A stretch of 64,000 nt of DNA from Cryoendolithus antarcticus. Its lineage: Eukaryota; Ascomycota; Dothideomycetes; Cladosporiales; Cladosporiaceae. Each line of letters begins with the position of its first letter. The stretch's first letter is position 1. The notes below the pieces were generated by a model. That model ran no database searches, was not told the DNA's origin, and saw nothing but the letters and a program-made list of their open reading frames with translations. The position numbers and the translations under genes were made by a program. Shown here piece after piece: positions 43,122 to 53,664 of the stretch. The stretch lies in the NCBI GenBank assembly GCA_002077065.1, contig NAJO01000022.1, forward strand, positions 496,001 through 560,000. Direction: 5' to 3'.

Positions 43122-44383
43122 ATGCGCTCACAGCTCATGATAGCGGCGGCATCGCTGGCGATCCTGCCTTCAGTCCTGTGCCAGACCTTCACGACTTGCG
43201 ATCCCACGAAGAAGACCTGCCCAGACGACCCAGGTCTCAATGCCGGCTCCCTCGATGCGGACTTCACGCAAGGCTCAGGCGCCAACTCGAGCTTCTCAGC
43301 GGCAGCGTATACCACACTCACCTACGGCGACAATGGCGCCGAGTTCACGATCACCAAGCAAGGCCAGGCGCCGACGATCCAGAGCAAGTGAGTATCTCCG
43401 TCACCAGTCCGCCCCTCCCGCCATCGTAGCACTGACTCTTCCAGCTTCTACATCTTCTTCGGCATGATTTCAGTGACTATGCGCGCCGCTCCAGGAACAG
43501 GCATTGTCTCATCGGTGGTCCTTCAATCCGACGACCTTGATGAGATTGACTGGGAGTGGCTCGGTGGCAACTCCGCAACAGTCGAGACCAACTACTTCGG
43601 CAAGGGCAACACCACAGTCTACGATCGCGCCATCTACTACCCTGTATCTGACCCGCAAGACAACTTCCACACGTATGCGATTGACTGGACTGCGGACAGG
43701 ATCCAGTGGATAATCGATGGAACTGTTGTGAGAACGCTACAGTACGGAGACGCAAATGAGGGAAAGAACTATCCGCAAACACCCATGATACTGAAGATGG
43801 GCAATTGGGCTGGTGGCGGTGAGGGTCAGCCAGAGGGCACTATCGAATGGGCGGGTGGCAAGACGGACTTCAGCGAAGCACCGTTTACCATGTGTATGCA
43901 ATGCACCTGTACCTCCCTGAATGACAGCCGCTAACGAGTATCGCAGACGTCAAGAACGTGCAGATCACGAACTATAACCCAGCTTCTTCCTACTCCTTCA
44001 CCGATACCTCCGGCAGCTGGAAAAGCATCAAGGTCAACACGGATGCGTCCTCCGGCGGCAACAGCTCGAACATGACCATGTCATCGAGCACATCCAGCCC
44101 TTCGACCACGGCCAGCGTCGCGCCGCTCGACCAGAACACCGGCGCAGCAGTAGCAGTCACATCAACGGGCGAGAGCTACAGTGTAAATACTGCTTCAGTG
44201 TCGGCGTTGAATTCGGGGACCGCGATGGTGGCGACCACGCAAGTCCCTGCGGCAACAGCGAGCGGAAGTGCAACACGCAGTGCAACTCAGGCGACGCAGA
44301 CAGGGAGCTCAGAGGCAGGAAGACTCGGTATCGGTGCCTTAGCTTTGCTCTTGACCGTAGCACTGGGCTTTTGGGTCTTGTAG
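43122..44383 (+). CDS. Crh-type GH16 transglycosylase, GPI-anchored
   Basis: Exons 43122-43387, 43445-43893 and 43947-44383 (introns 57 and 53 nt) give 383 aa. Signal peptide 1-20, then Cys-rich start ([13 protein letters not shown]) and the GH16 domain with the catalytic DEIDWE at 121-126 (Glu nucleophile and acid/base), followed by the family blocks [17 protein letters not shown] and MGNWAGGG. A Ser/Thr-rich stalk and hydrophobic end ([20 protein letters not shown]) mark GPI attachment. Crh enzymes move chitin chains onto beta-1,6- or beta-1,3-glucan and so cross-link the cell wall. Start chosen at the Met directly before the signal peptide. Confidence 0.95.
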
Positions 44384-46383
44384 GCCATGAACGACAGTGG
44401 AACGGTCATTTGCGGAATAGAAGGTCTACAGATTTGCTCCACCGAGCCTACTGTCGGCTGCTCTTCCCGACCGATGAGAGATCTTCAAGGTTCAAGACCT
44501 CCCTGCCTACAGTACGTGCTCACGATTGCGTGGCTGCCAAATTTTCAACGTGTGCACGCGTGCTGTGCAGCATCCTCGGTGATGACAGTGCGCCACGCGA
44601 TGGACATATTGTCGACCGTTGCACGTCTAGACCCTCGCTCCACGCGAGCAAGAGAAGACGCGGACCACGCCCGCACTCTAGCCATCTGTTCTGCAGCATC
44701 ACTCTCGCGCGAAGTTCGCATGACCGCGCTTCCCCGTCCCACCGTAGCCTCTCGCCAAGTCGCACACACTCGCGCCCGACAACCTGGACGCTCAAACGTC
44801 CTGTCGTGACAACGACCACCGCATGACAGTGTTCAAATTGCGCAATTGACAGTGCACAGCTGCACAGCATGAAGCCCTAGCACATGCAGCGCAAGGAAAG
44901 GTGAAACATTGAAATCTGGTAGCTTGACTTTCTGGCTGTCATCGGCTGGAGCAGAGTTTCGGCAGCGTTGTCGCCGAACGGATCTGAATATAGCTCAGCG
45001 GCGCATCGGGGATGTGGAGCTCACGTGTGGGCTGATCTGGATCCCGGGATTGTCACATTGGAGTTGCAGGAGACAGTCGCATTGTCGGGGCGAAGAGAGA
45101 GAGACATGGACGGGAAATCAGGAGTTCGTGGGTCTGGGATGCGCGCAAATGTCGTGCCACCTGGCGAGCCGGGGTGCCGCATGAGTCGCTGAAGTGAGAG
45201 AGACACTTTGACGTGGGGTGGTGCCTGCCCTCCGAGGCTCTCAATGGCGCACGCGAGGGCAAGTGCGGGTGATGTGATAGCAAGCGTCTCTTTCGACATC
45301 ACACGTGTCTTGTCTCGTCTCAGCAGCTTCATCGCAACCTCATCGCGTGTCTGCAGAACATCGACTTGGCGGCAGTCATCAGGGCCAAGAGTCAAGGATC
45401 TGCCTGCCGAGCCGTGGAGTGGTGATCGAGTGGCTTGACGACAACGTGGGCAGCAAGCGCTAGAGCGAGGGACACCCGAATTTACCGCGGTCACCTTTCT
45501 CCACCCACGTTAATCATCCCCCTTCAGCACCGCTCCCACTAACACTGCACCGCCGGCTACACTGCTATACACCTCACCCGTGACCTTTTCCGCCTCCGCA
45601 ATAACCGGAGAGAGCGCACTGAACACAAGCGCTCGGCTGTAGGTCCGGTGGTACACACGCAAGGGCAACAAAGCCCGGTCCACGACTTGTACGCCATTCG
45701 ATCTCGGATGACCCATCCAACACTTCACGCTGCCCGCCAACTTACGAAGCTCTGTCGGCCAACCACGCGTCTCTCTTTACTCAACCACCCGCTGACTGGA
45801 CACGCGCCCTTTTGACCTTCGACACGCGCTGCCTTACGACTCGCACCTGCGCAACCTGCTGCACAAAGCCGCACACTAGAATCCGCTTCACGTGGCACCA
45901 CCATTGCTCCTGCAGCTATCTGGACATTGTCGCCATCTCGGAACAGTGTCTGTTCAGATCCTCTGCCTTACTACCGATCCAATTACTTCATCACTTGTCA
46001 CCTCGCTGGTCTGGAGGCGGAATTCGCTAGATCGAACCTCTGCTCGGCGCGACCGCTGCAGCCTCATCCCCATTCATCCAAAAGTCGGCGCGCTGCCCTC
46101 GTGCGACCCGCAGCATCTGTGCGCTTCCTGCTCCCACCCTTCCTGACAACAATTGCAACCATTGCAACACGACATCCCATCTGTCTGGTTATTCTCCGAA
46201 TCTGACGGTTGCGACAAACCCCGCAAAACCACGCACCACGCTGCGCTACTTCAGGTCGCCAATCTATTCCGTAGGGGTGTTGCACACTATTGCTCTGCCA
46301 TACTGAGTGCTTGACAGTGGTGGTGTCGTCTGCTCCCGTTACGAATTACTCATTGATCCATCGCTGCTCTCACCACCTTCGCA
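44384..46383. other. 2.0-kb intergenic region upstream of the bHLH gene
   Basis: Both strands carry several frames of 70-157 codons without recognisable features. The A-box-like TAGCTCAGCGG near 45000 has no matching B box, so no tRNA is called. A long promoter or 5' UTR of the regulator gene is likely. Confidence 0.5.
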
Positions 46384-48089
46384 ATGGCGTCGCAAGCTAC
46401 GCAACAGCAACAGGGTTTGCCATCGATCACGAGTCTCACCAATGGCCTACCTCCTCCCACAGCTCAGCAACGGTCACCGAAAGATCTTCCTACTGGAGAG
46501 CAGCTCCGTGACTCCGGTACGTGGCCGCATCCGCAAAGCAAGCGTGAGTTTCCTGCATTCCTATCAGGTTAGCAAATTAGGTCGTGGGCAGCACCTCTGG
46601 CGCGGCACTGTCACTTGACTGTCGCAGCCATAGTGTGTTGCGACGCTCGCTCGTAGCTATAGGCATTGCAATCGTGTTGTCATCGCCTCGAGCTTGCCTT
46701 TTCCAGTTATCATCATGCACTGAACCCATTGACTTACAAGAGACTTCATGATTATTGCACACACACTGACTTACCATTGCAGACAACTCAACCAATAGCC
46801 AAGGTCTTCACGTTCGCACGCTGTTAAACCCCGATGACTCGCCCCCTCGGAACTCGATACCAAACACACCACAGTCAGCTCGTATACCCAATTCGGCACA
46901 CTCAATAGGATCACAGCTGCCATCGATCAACCAGGGCTTCCAGGACAATCGCCATAGAGGCAGCGTCGACTACCCGGGCACTTTGGACTCGAGACGAAGC
47001 AGCGTCGACAGCAGGATGCATCAAACATTTAACAACCTCTACATCAACAACCCAGCATCTCCGTACGAGAGCGCGAACACATCACAGGTGTCGCTTGCTG
47101 CTAGTCTGCGACGGCCGAACGGTGGGCCAATGTCACCTCTCAGTGCTCGCTCGAGTATGAGGGGATTGCCTCCTACGCGTCAGGCACCTCCTATCATGCC
47201 CATCGTACGAGGCTCTGGTGCTCCCAATCCTACAGCAGCGAAGCCTACCGTCGGTCATGCATGGGCTTTCCCAGAAGAGGCAATTCCTGAAGAGCGGCAC
47301 ACGGGCTCTGATAGTGGCGAGTCAAGCGTGGGAGTGTCGCGCACGAATAGCTTTGCGGCATCGTCCATACGCAGCAGTATCTTCTCGACGGACTCGCAGA
47401 TGCCACATGGTCAGCGGAGGTTCGACGATGACCCTACCACGCATCACCACACAATGCAACATCGTGCTATTGCGAGCTTGCAAAACGAGACTACACCGCC
47501 AGGTGGCATTGGTAACTACAGCCGGACGCCGGAACTACGTGTGAGCCACAAGCTCGCAGAGCGAAAGCGGAGGAGCGAGATGAAGGACCTGTTTGAGGAT
47601 TTGAATAAGGCTGTACCTGCAAGTGGCGGCGCGAAGGCGAGCAAGTGGGAGATCCTTACGAAGGGTGAGTGTTGCAAAGCACATCGCGTCATCTTCAAAG
47701 AGACTAACACAAATTCAGCTATCGAATACATTGATCGCTGCCAGCGCTCCGAACGAACGATACAAGACCAGTTGCAGCGCCTGCAACGCGATGCCGACTA
47801 CGCACGCGACGCGCATGCGCAGAACGAAGCACTCAAAACAGAGCTGCAGGTCATGCACCAGCAGCTTCGGCGACTGGACGCAAATGCACCGCACGTGTAT
47901 GGACCATACACTCAGCAACTACAAGGTCCTCCGCAGCCGCAGACGAACGGGAGCATTTCGCTTCCTCCGCTGAACCCACCCGGTGCTCCTGGACCTCCAC
48001 CACAGACTGCCTACGGAAATGGTGTCGCGCCTCCTGCGCCTGCTGGAGCAATGCAGGGTGTCGAGTACGGAGGAGGCTACGGGCGGTAA
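46384..48089 (+). CDS. bHLH transcription factor
   Basis: Exons 46384-46543, 46783-47664 and 47719-48089 give 470 aa. A Gln-rich start and a long Ser/Pro/Asn-rich region precede the bHLH domain at about 308-365: basic region SHKLAERKRRSEMKDLFEDL (His, Glu and Arg at E-box contact positions), helix 1, the loop PASGGAKASKWEI and helix 2 KAIEYIDRCQ. A Gln/Leu-rich coiled coil (QDQLQRLQRDADY..LKTELQVMHQQL) and a Pro/Gly tail follow. It should bind E-box DNA as a dimer. Intron 1 (239 nt) is unusually long here; intron 2 (54 nt) splits helix 2 and has no in-frame stop. Confidence 0.9.
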
Positions 48090-48812
48090 ACTGGCTCGGG
48101 GACCTTGCCCGAACCGCGGCCCACGAACTGAAGGATGTACTGCATGCCCGCTGCGCAGCAGTGCGATACCATTGGAGCTCGCGTCTTGCTCGACGCAACC
48201 TGAGTTCGCCAAACGGCAAGCTCACAAGCGGAATGTCTGCCTCCTGATCCTGATGAAGCACGTCACAGAGGGTAGATTGATGGAACTGCGCGAGACCATA
48301 GTTGCCGCACTTCAAAATCAGAATTCGCGCCTGATGTCTCCAAAACGCCACATATCTTTCGGCTGTATCTTACGAAGCTATCATTATCAGGATTTGAGGG
48401 AATGGGACAGGAGTGCTATGGAAGCGTTGGCGCTGGGAATAATGTGATGGACGGTTGATCGAGGAGAGCTGCAGTAGCAGACAGCGTTTACGCATTGGGG
48501 TTTGGCATTGATTGGAGGACACGTCGTTCTCAATGTACATTGTAGAGCGCTCATTGCAGAAATCAGTAGGAACATGAGATCAAACGCCGACCACTGCGCG
48601 TCGAATTGAAATTCATGTGCTTGCTTCGACAGCTCCAGAGTGTTTGCATTGAGCAAGGCGCAGCTGCTTCGCCGCATCTGAACCACACCTCACCGACCTC
48701 ACTTCATGCCATGTTGTCCTCGCACATCGTATACCACGCACAAGTCTAGTAGCAGACCTGCGAGTCTAGCATATCCTCTATCATCTGCGTATCTACCAGA
48801 AGTACTCACACA
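48090..48812. other. Intergenic, no supported gene
   Basis: 723 nt between co-oriented genes; 3' UTR of the bHLH gene and promoter of the phosphodiesterase gene. Nothing else seen. Confidence 0.5.
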
Positions 48813-51026
48813 ATGCCTCCGCCTACCCAATACAACCCCCTTGCTCCCCCTTCGCACGATCCAGACGGCCCCAACGACGACTCGGATCTTGAAGACGATG
48901 GTACCTACGAGGACGAACCCTCTAATCCCGTGCCACGTACTTCTACCGAACGCCGCCATTATGATCGCGACACACTGGAGCAGGAGGATGAAGCTGAGCG
49001 GCTACTTGCACGGGCAAGCAGTAAGCCTAAGAGGAAGCGGAAGAGGATTAGGGAGATGAAGATGGAGGAAGGAGGGAAGGGGAGTGATAGCGGGAGTAGT
49101 GCTGGTAGTGCAGCGGGGAGTGAGGTGGATCTGAGTCGGCTGGGGGATGGGAGGGCAGGGCGTGCAAGGGTAAGTGGGGGTCGAGAGGGTGGAGGAGGGG
49201 CATGATTGGAGCTGATAGGGTAATAGAAGAGCTGGCGCAGACGAGCTGCATTTCTGGGACTATACGCTGCAATTGTGGCAGCCTTCCTCGGGCTGCTGTA
49301 TGGCGCCTACAAAGCCACCAAGGACCACGATAGGATGCGAACGAGGTACCGGCCTCAGGTTATGAGCAATGGCAGCTCCCTCTTCGCACCTACGACTATC
49401 CTGCTATCTCTCGACGGCTTCCGAGCAGACTTTCTACACCGAAACCTCACGCCTACACTTAACGCCTTCATAAGAGAAGGCGTCTCGCCAAAGTACATGC
49501 TGCCTTCTTTCCCCTCGGTCACATTCCCCAATCACTTCACGCTAGTCACTGGACTATATCCGGAAAGCCACGGAATCGTGGGCAACACGTTCTGGGACCC
49601 TGCATTGCAGAGGCAGTTTCACTACACCGATGCTGCGCGGTCCATGCAGCCGGAGTGGTGGAATGCTGAGCCTATCTGGGAGACTGCTGAGTTGGCTGGC
49701 GTGAGGACGGCGATTCATATGTGGCTTGGCAGCGAGGCGCATATTGGTGCCATTGAGCCGATGTATGTGGACAAGTATAACGCCGATGAGGAGCTGGACA
49801 GAAAGGTCGATCGCATACTTGGCTGGTTGGACTTGCCGAGTCATCTGGATCAACCGAAATCTACCAATACCGAGATCAGACCGCAGCTCCTTGCTGCGTA
49901 TGTGCCGAATGTTGACGCAGATGGGCATAAGTACGGCCCTAATAGTACCGAGATCCGCAGTACCATTGCGGACGTCGATCGTATGCTTAGTAAAATCTTC
50001 ACTGGGATAGCCTCGAGGAACCTCACCTCCATCGTGAACGTGGTCGTTGTCTCTGACCACGGTATGGCGACGACAGACACAGCGAGGCTGATCCAGCTCG
50101 AAGATCTCTTGGACACGACGCTCATAGAGCACATAGACGGCTGGCCTCTGTACGGTCTCCGGCCCCATGACACCTCCGCAGTACACCTTGCCGAACTCCA
50201 CAAGACTTTGCTTGCCGCTTCCCTTACATCTGAGCACAGGGGCAAGTTCACCGTGCACCTCCGCAGCGATATGCCCGCGCGCTTCCACTTCTCCAACAAC
50301 CCTCGCATCGCGCCTCTCTGGCTCATCCCCACGACTGGCTACGCCATCGTAACCCACAAGGAGATGGACGTAGCCCTTGCACAAACCGGAGGACTGGTCT
50401 ACCATCCTCGCGGGCTGCACGGCTACGATCACGAGCACCCACTAATGCGCGCCATCTTCGTCGCACGAGGGCCCGCATTCCCGCATGAGGCGGGTAGCGA
50501 GGTGAAGGTCTTTCAGAACACGGAGGTATATGGCATCGTATGCGACAGCTTAGGCATCGCGCACGGCAAGATCGGCAACAATGGCACGCTTTCGCTGCCC
50601 TTCAAGACCATTGGTCTGCACGAGGGCAGTGGCGGGCCGGGACAGAATCTTGATGACGAGACGGGCGAAGTGCTTGAGTCGGATAAGGTCATACCGGCTA
50701 TTGCGCCGTTTCCGATCTTCTCTTCGTTGCCACCGCTGGAGGATGCTGACGAAGTAGCGAGTGTGAGTACGGAACATGAGGTCTTCTGGACCACGGACGC
50801 ACAGGGCTCGCTTGTTACTGGAGTACCTGATGCCGGAGACGAGAGTGGTGACAAGGCTGAGAAGGGTGATCAAGATGGGTTTGAGCAGAATCTAAATTAC
50901 AAGTTGGGCTGGATCGACTGGTTCAAGGGGAAGGTTGAGGGCGCGAAGGACTGGGTGAAGGGGGTGTTCCATAAAGGTGGAGAGGAAGAGGAGACTGACG
51001 AAGTCAGTGGGTCGAGGAGGTCTTGA
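48813..51026 (+). CDS. Type II membrane nucleotide pyrophosphatase/phosphodiesterase (NPP family)
   Basis: Exons 48813-49169 and 49227-51026 (57-nt intron) give 718 aa. A disordered acidic/basic cytosolic tail of about 120 residues leads to one transmembrane helix (AAFLGLYAAIVAAFLGLLYGAY, about 126-147). The luminal/extracellular alkaline-phosphatase-fold domain has LSLDGFRADF, the nucleophile block SFPSVTFPNHFTLVTGLYPESHGI (Thr near residue 220), VPNVDADGHKYGP, VVVSDHGM and GLHGYDHEHPLM: all the zinc ligands of the family. Members cleave nucleotide phosphodiester or pyrophosphate bonds; yeast Npp1/Npp2 scavenge phosphate and are induced on phosphate starvation. The C-terminus is Asp/Glu-rich. 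Confidence 0.93.
49142..49160 (+). other. G-quadruplex-prone tract just before a splice donor
   Basis: GGGGG-AT-GGG-A-GGG-CA-GGG on the sense strand, ending 9 nt before the intron at 49170, which itself begins GTAAGTGGGGG and is G-rich. Confidence 0.6.
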
Positions 51027-51423
51027 GACTTTTCCAGTCATATTGGTTATGGCGTTTGGGACCTGGGGAACCATCGGACGGACGTTATACCCTGGGATGA
51101 TTGCATTGAACGGAGCTGGCTTTTCCTTGATACCGCCTACATACTTGTATGGTACTCCAGCGCTATGCTACGTATGGGCCGGTATGATTGCCGTGGCAGT
51201 ATGGATCCCAACATGCGCTCGCACGTTTGCTTTTCATTGCCTTGATCTCGTGCCGTCTTTCCAAGTCCAGTCTTTTCATTCGACTGCGAAGGCCATGCAA
51301 TTGAGCCTCGACGATCGTTCGTTGAAGCCGTCCAGTCGGCATGTTGGCTTGCATGATCGCCCTGAAAACGGTCGCTGCTGGTGCGTACCGGACTTCTGGC
51401 ATACACCATTTACATCACCCTCC
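51027..51423. other. Convergent intergenic region
   Basis: 397 nt between convergent 3' ends. No gene seen. Confidence 0.5.
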
Positions 51424-51927
51424 TCAGCTCGTCGTACTAGCCGGTCCCCCTCTCTGTCCCAATATCCCACCCACATCCAACCCCTCCTTCTTCTCACTCT
51501 CAACCTCCTCCCTCATCCCCCTCTGCTCCTCCTTCTTCCTATCAAGCCCACTCTCCAACCCCTCCTGCGTCCCACTAGCCCCCGGCTTCCGATCAACAGA
51601 ACTCGCCACTTTCCCTTCACCAGGCGCCCCCATCTGATCGGCGTCTAGCTCTCGGTTCCGACCTATACTCTCTTCCGTCTCGCCTTTGGCTTCTTCGCCT
51701 GGTGGGGCGCCGTGGATGCCGTAGCCTAGTGAAGAAGGCGTGGCGGAGTCTGAGGAGGTGGATTGCGTTTGGGGGACGGCGTTCTCGGAGCCGTGGGTGA
51801 AATTTCTGGCGTTAGTGGAGGCTTGGGATTTCTCGGAGGGGTCTGACTGGGCTGGGTTGCCGGGGGTGGTGTAGGCTTGGTTTAGGGTTGGTTGGGAGGG
51901 GGCGGTGGGGTGGATGGCGTCTGACAT
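51424..51927 (-). CDS. Small hydrophilic disordered protein
   Basis: Single exon, 167 aa from the ATG at 51927 (the codons above it in frame are less likely to be used). It is rich in Ser, Thr, Gly, Glu and Pro, with no hydrophobic core. A central segment SSLGYGIHGAPPGEEAKGET and then ELDADQMGAPGEGKVA looks like the conserved part. The tail is Lys/Glu/Gly-rich (DRKKEEQRGMREEVESEKKE). The composition resembles LEA-like or stress-induced fungal proteins; function unknown. It is divergent from the NAD(P)HX dehydratase gene across 278 nt. Confidence 0.65.
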   Translation of the reverse strand: MSDAIHPTAPSQPTLNQAYTTPGNPAQSDPSEKSQASTNARNFTHGSENAVPQTQSTSSDSATPSSLGYGIHGAPPGEEAKGETEESIGRNRELDADQMGAPGEGKVASSVDRKPGASGTQEGLESGLDRKKEEQRGMREEVESEKKEGLDVGGILGQRGGPASTTS

Positions 51928-52205
51928 AGTGGCGGTGGTAGTGCTTATAGCGAGATTGGTCAATGGACGAGGCAGTGGTGTCTGGGCTTGGAGACAGAAT
52001 TATTTACTTTGTGTATATTAAGAGTCGCTCATGACGTAGCGGGGCTTTTTTAGAGATGTCATGAGCGGTCATTTTGGGAGCTGTCGATCAGACGGCACGA
52101 TGCATTGGTAAACCACGCTCTGCACTCCGTGAGGGAGGAGAGTGTTGCATCTAGACCTTTCATCACATAGCAAAGCATATCACACATAGAGCGTGACAGA
52201 TCAAC
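51928..52205. promoter_or_regulatory. Short bidirectional promoter
   Basis: 278 nt between divergent start codons of the small hydrophilic protein and the NAD(P)HX dehydratase. No named element recognised. Confidence 0.45.
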
Positions 52206-53318
52206 ATGGCCGTTTCCAATCTGTCTCGAAAGGAGGTACTCGGGAAGGTGTACAAGATGGTACCTCCAATGCTCGAGAAATTCCACAAAGGCGAGCACAT
52301 GAGCAAGATGTAGCAGTATACGTGAGAGGACGAGGTCTGACAAGTTCCATCAGGCCAGCTCGGGCGAGTAGCGGTGATAGGAGGAAGCGAGGACTACACT
52401 GGAGCACCATACTTCTCAGCCATGGCTTCAGCGAAGCTGGGTGCCGACATGGTGAGCTTTTCGACGTTCGAAGCGAGGCTCTCGAAGACTGTGTGCTGAT
52501 CATGGTCATCTCAGTCTCACGTGATCTGCGAGCCTGGCGCCGGCGCCGTGATCAAGACCTACTCCCCGAATCTGATGGTCCACCCGTACATGCGGCAAGA
52601 GAAGAACCTCGCCCAGAACGAGACCATAGAGTCAGTGTCAAAGACGGTAATTGACATGCTGGACCGATTACACGTCATAGTCGTAGGACCCGGTCTCGGC
52701 CGCGACCCAGTCATGCAAGAGACCTGCGCTCGCGTGCTTGTCGAGGCGAGAAAGCGTAATGTCTCATTCGTGCTGGACGCTGATGGGCTGTATCTGGCGC
52801 AGACGCGACCGGAGCTGGTGGATGGCTATAAGGAATGTATACTTACGCCGAATGTGGTGGAGTTTGGAAGGCTGGCGAAATCGAAGGGGATTGATGTGAA
52901 CAAGGAGAAACCGGAGGAGCTGTGCTCTAAGCTGGCCACAGCTTTCGGGAACATTACCATTATTCAGAAGGGCGCCAAGGACTACATCTCCAATGGCAAA
53001 CAGACGCTGATCTCAGACGGCGAGGGCGGATTGAAGAGGTCCGGCGGGCAAGGTGATACGCTGACGGGCTCGTTGGCGACGCTGCTTGCGTACCGAAAGG
53101 CGTACTTGGAGAAGATCTGGGACCATGAGAACGATATGGGCGCAGATGACTTGCTCACGTACGTGGCGTATGGTGGCAGCGCAATCACAAGAGAGTGCTC
53201 GAAGTTGGCGTTCAAGGAGAAGGGCAGGAGTCTGCAGGCCAGCGATTTGACGGAGCATGTGCATACTGCGTTCCAAAATGTGATCGGGGAGAAGCCAACG
53301 GATGGGAGCAGGCTGTAG
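52206..53318 (+). CDS. ATP-dependent (S)-NAD(P)H-hydrate dehydratase
   Basis: Exons 52206-52290, 52354-52451 and 52515-53318 give 328 aa. The enzyme repairs hydrated NADH and NADPH (NADHX/NADPHX) using ATP. Ribokinase-like fold with family motifs: [23 protein letters not shown] across splice 1, [20 protein letters not shown] across splice 2, then [19 protein letters not shown] and the nucleotide-site [10 protein letters not shown]. Intron 1 must begin with GC (AAAG|GCGAGC..CATCAG): the sequence has no GT donor that keeps the protein intact, and reading through meets a TAG. Intron 2 is normal. Confidence 0.94.
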
Positions 53319-53664
53319 GATAGGCGGTCCGACTTCTTGGCCCGACTACTTTGATGGAGTTCAGACATACTGTACAATAGCAAAGCATATGAGCATACCT
53401 AGTCTCAAGAATGTTATGCATGTGAAGTGTGCATAAAGTCAAATCAATACTTCGACGAAAGCAGGCACGACCGTGCTCACTTCACTTCCCGACATGAGCC
53501 TAAAATAGCCTTGTCACATTTCATCCACAGGAGATGATGTTGTTCACAACGATGGGCGTGACCGTCGAAGCAGTGTGTCACTGTCGATCCAGTCGAAATG
53601 GTCTATCATTGCAGTATGGCCAACAAAAGAAGTGGGTAGAGCACGCCCGGGAATCGCGATTCTA
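53319..53664. other. Intergenic region
   Basis: 346 nt between co-oriented genes; NAD(P)HX dehydratase 3' UTR and ATG22 promoter. Nothing further seen. Confidence 0.5.

Noticed and set aside
44995..45070. tRNA-like A box (TAGCTCAGCGG)
   Set aside because: No matching B box or acceptor stem.
49554..50438. 294-codon minus-strand frame
   Set aside because: Antisense shadow of the nucleotide pyrophosphatase catalytic domain.
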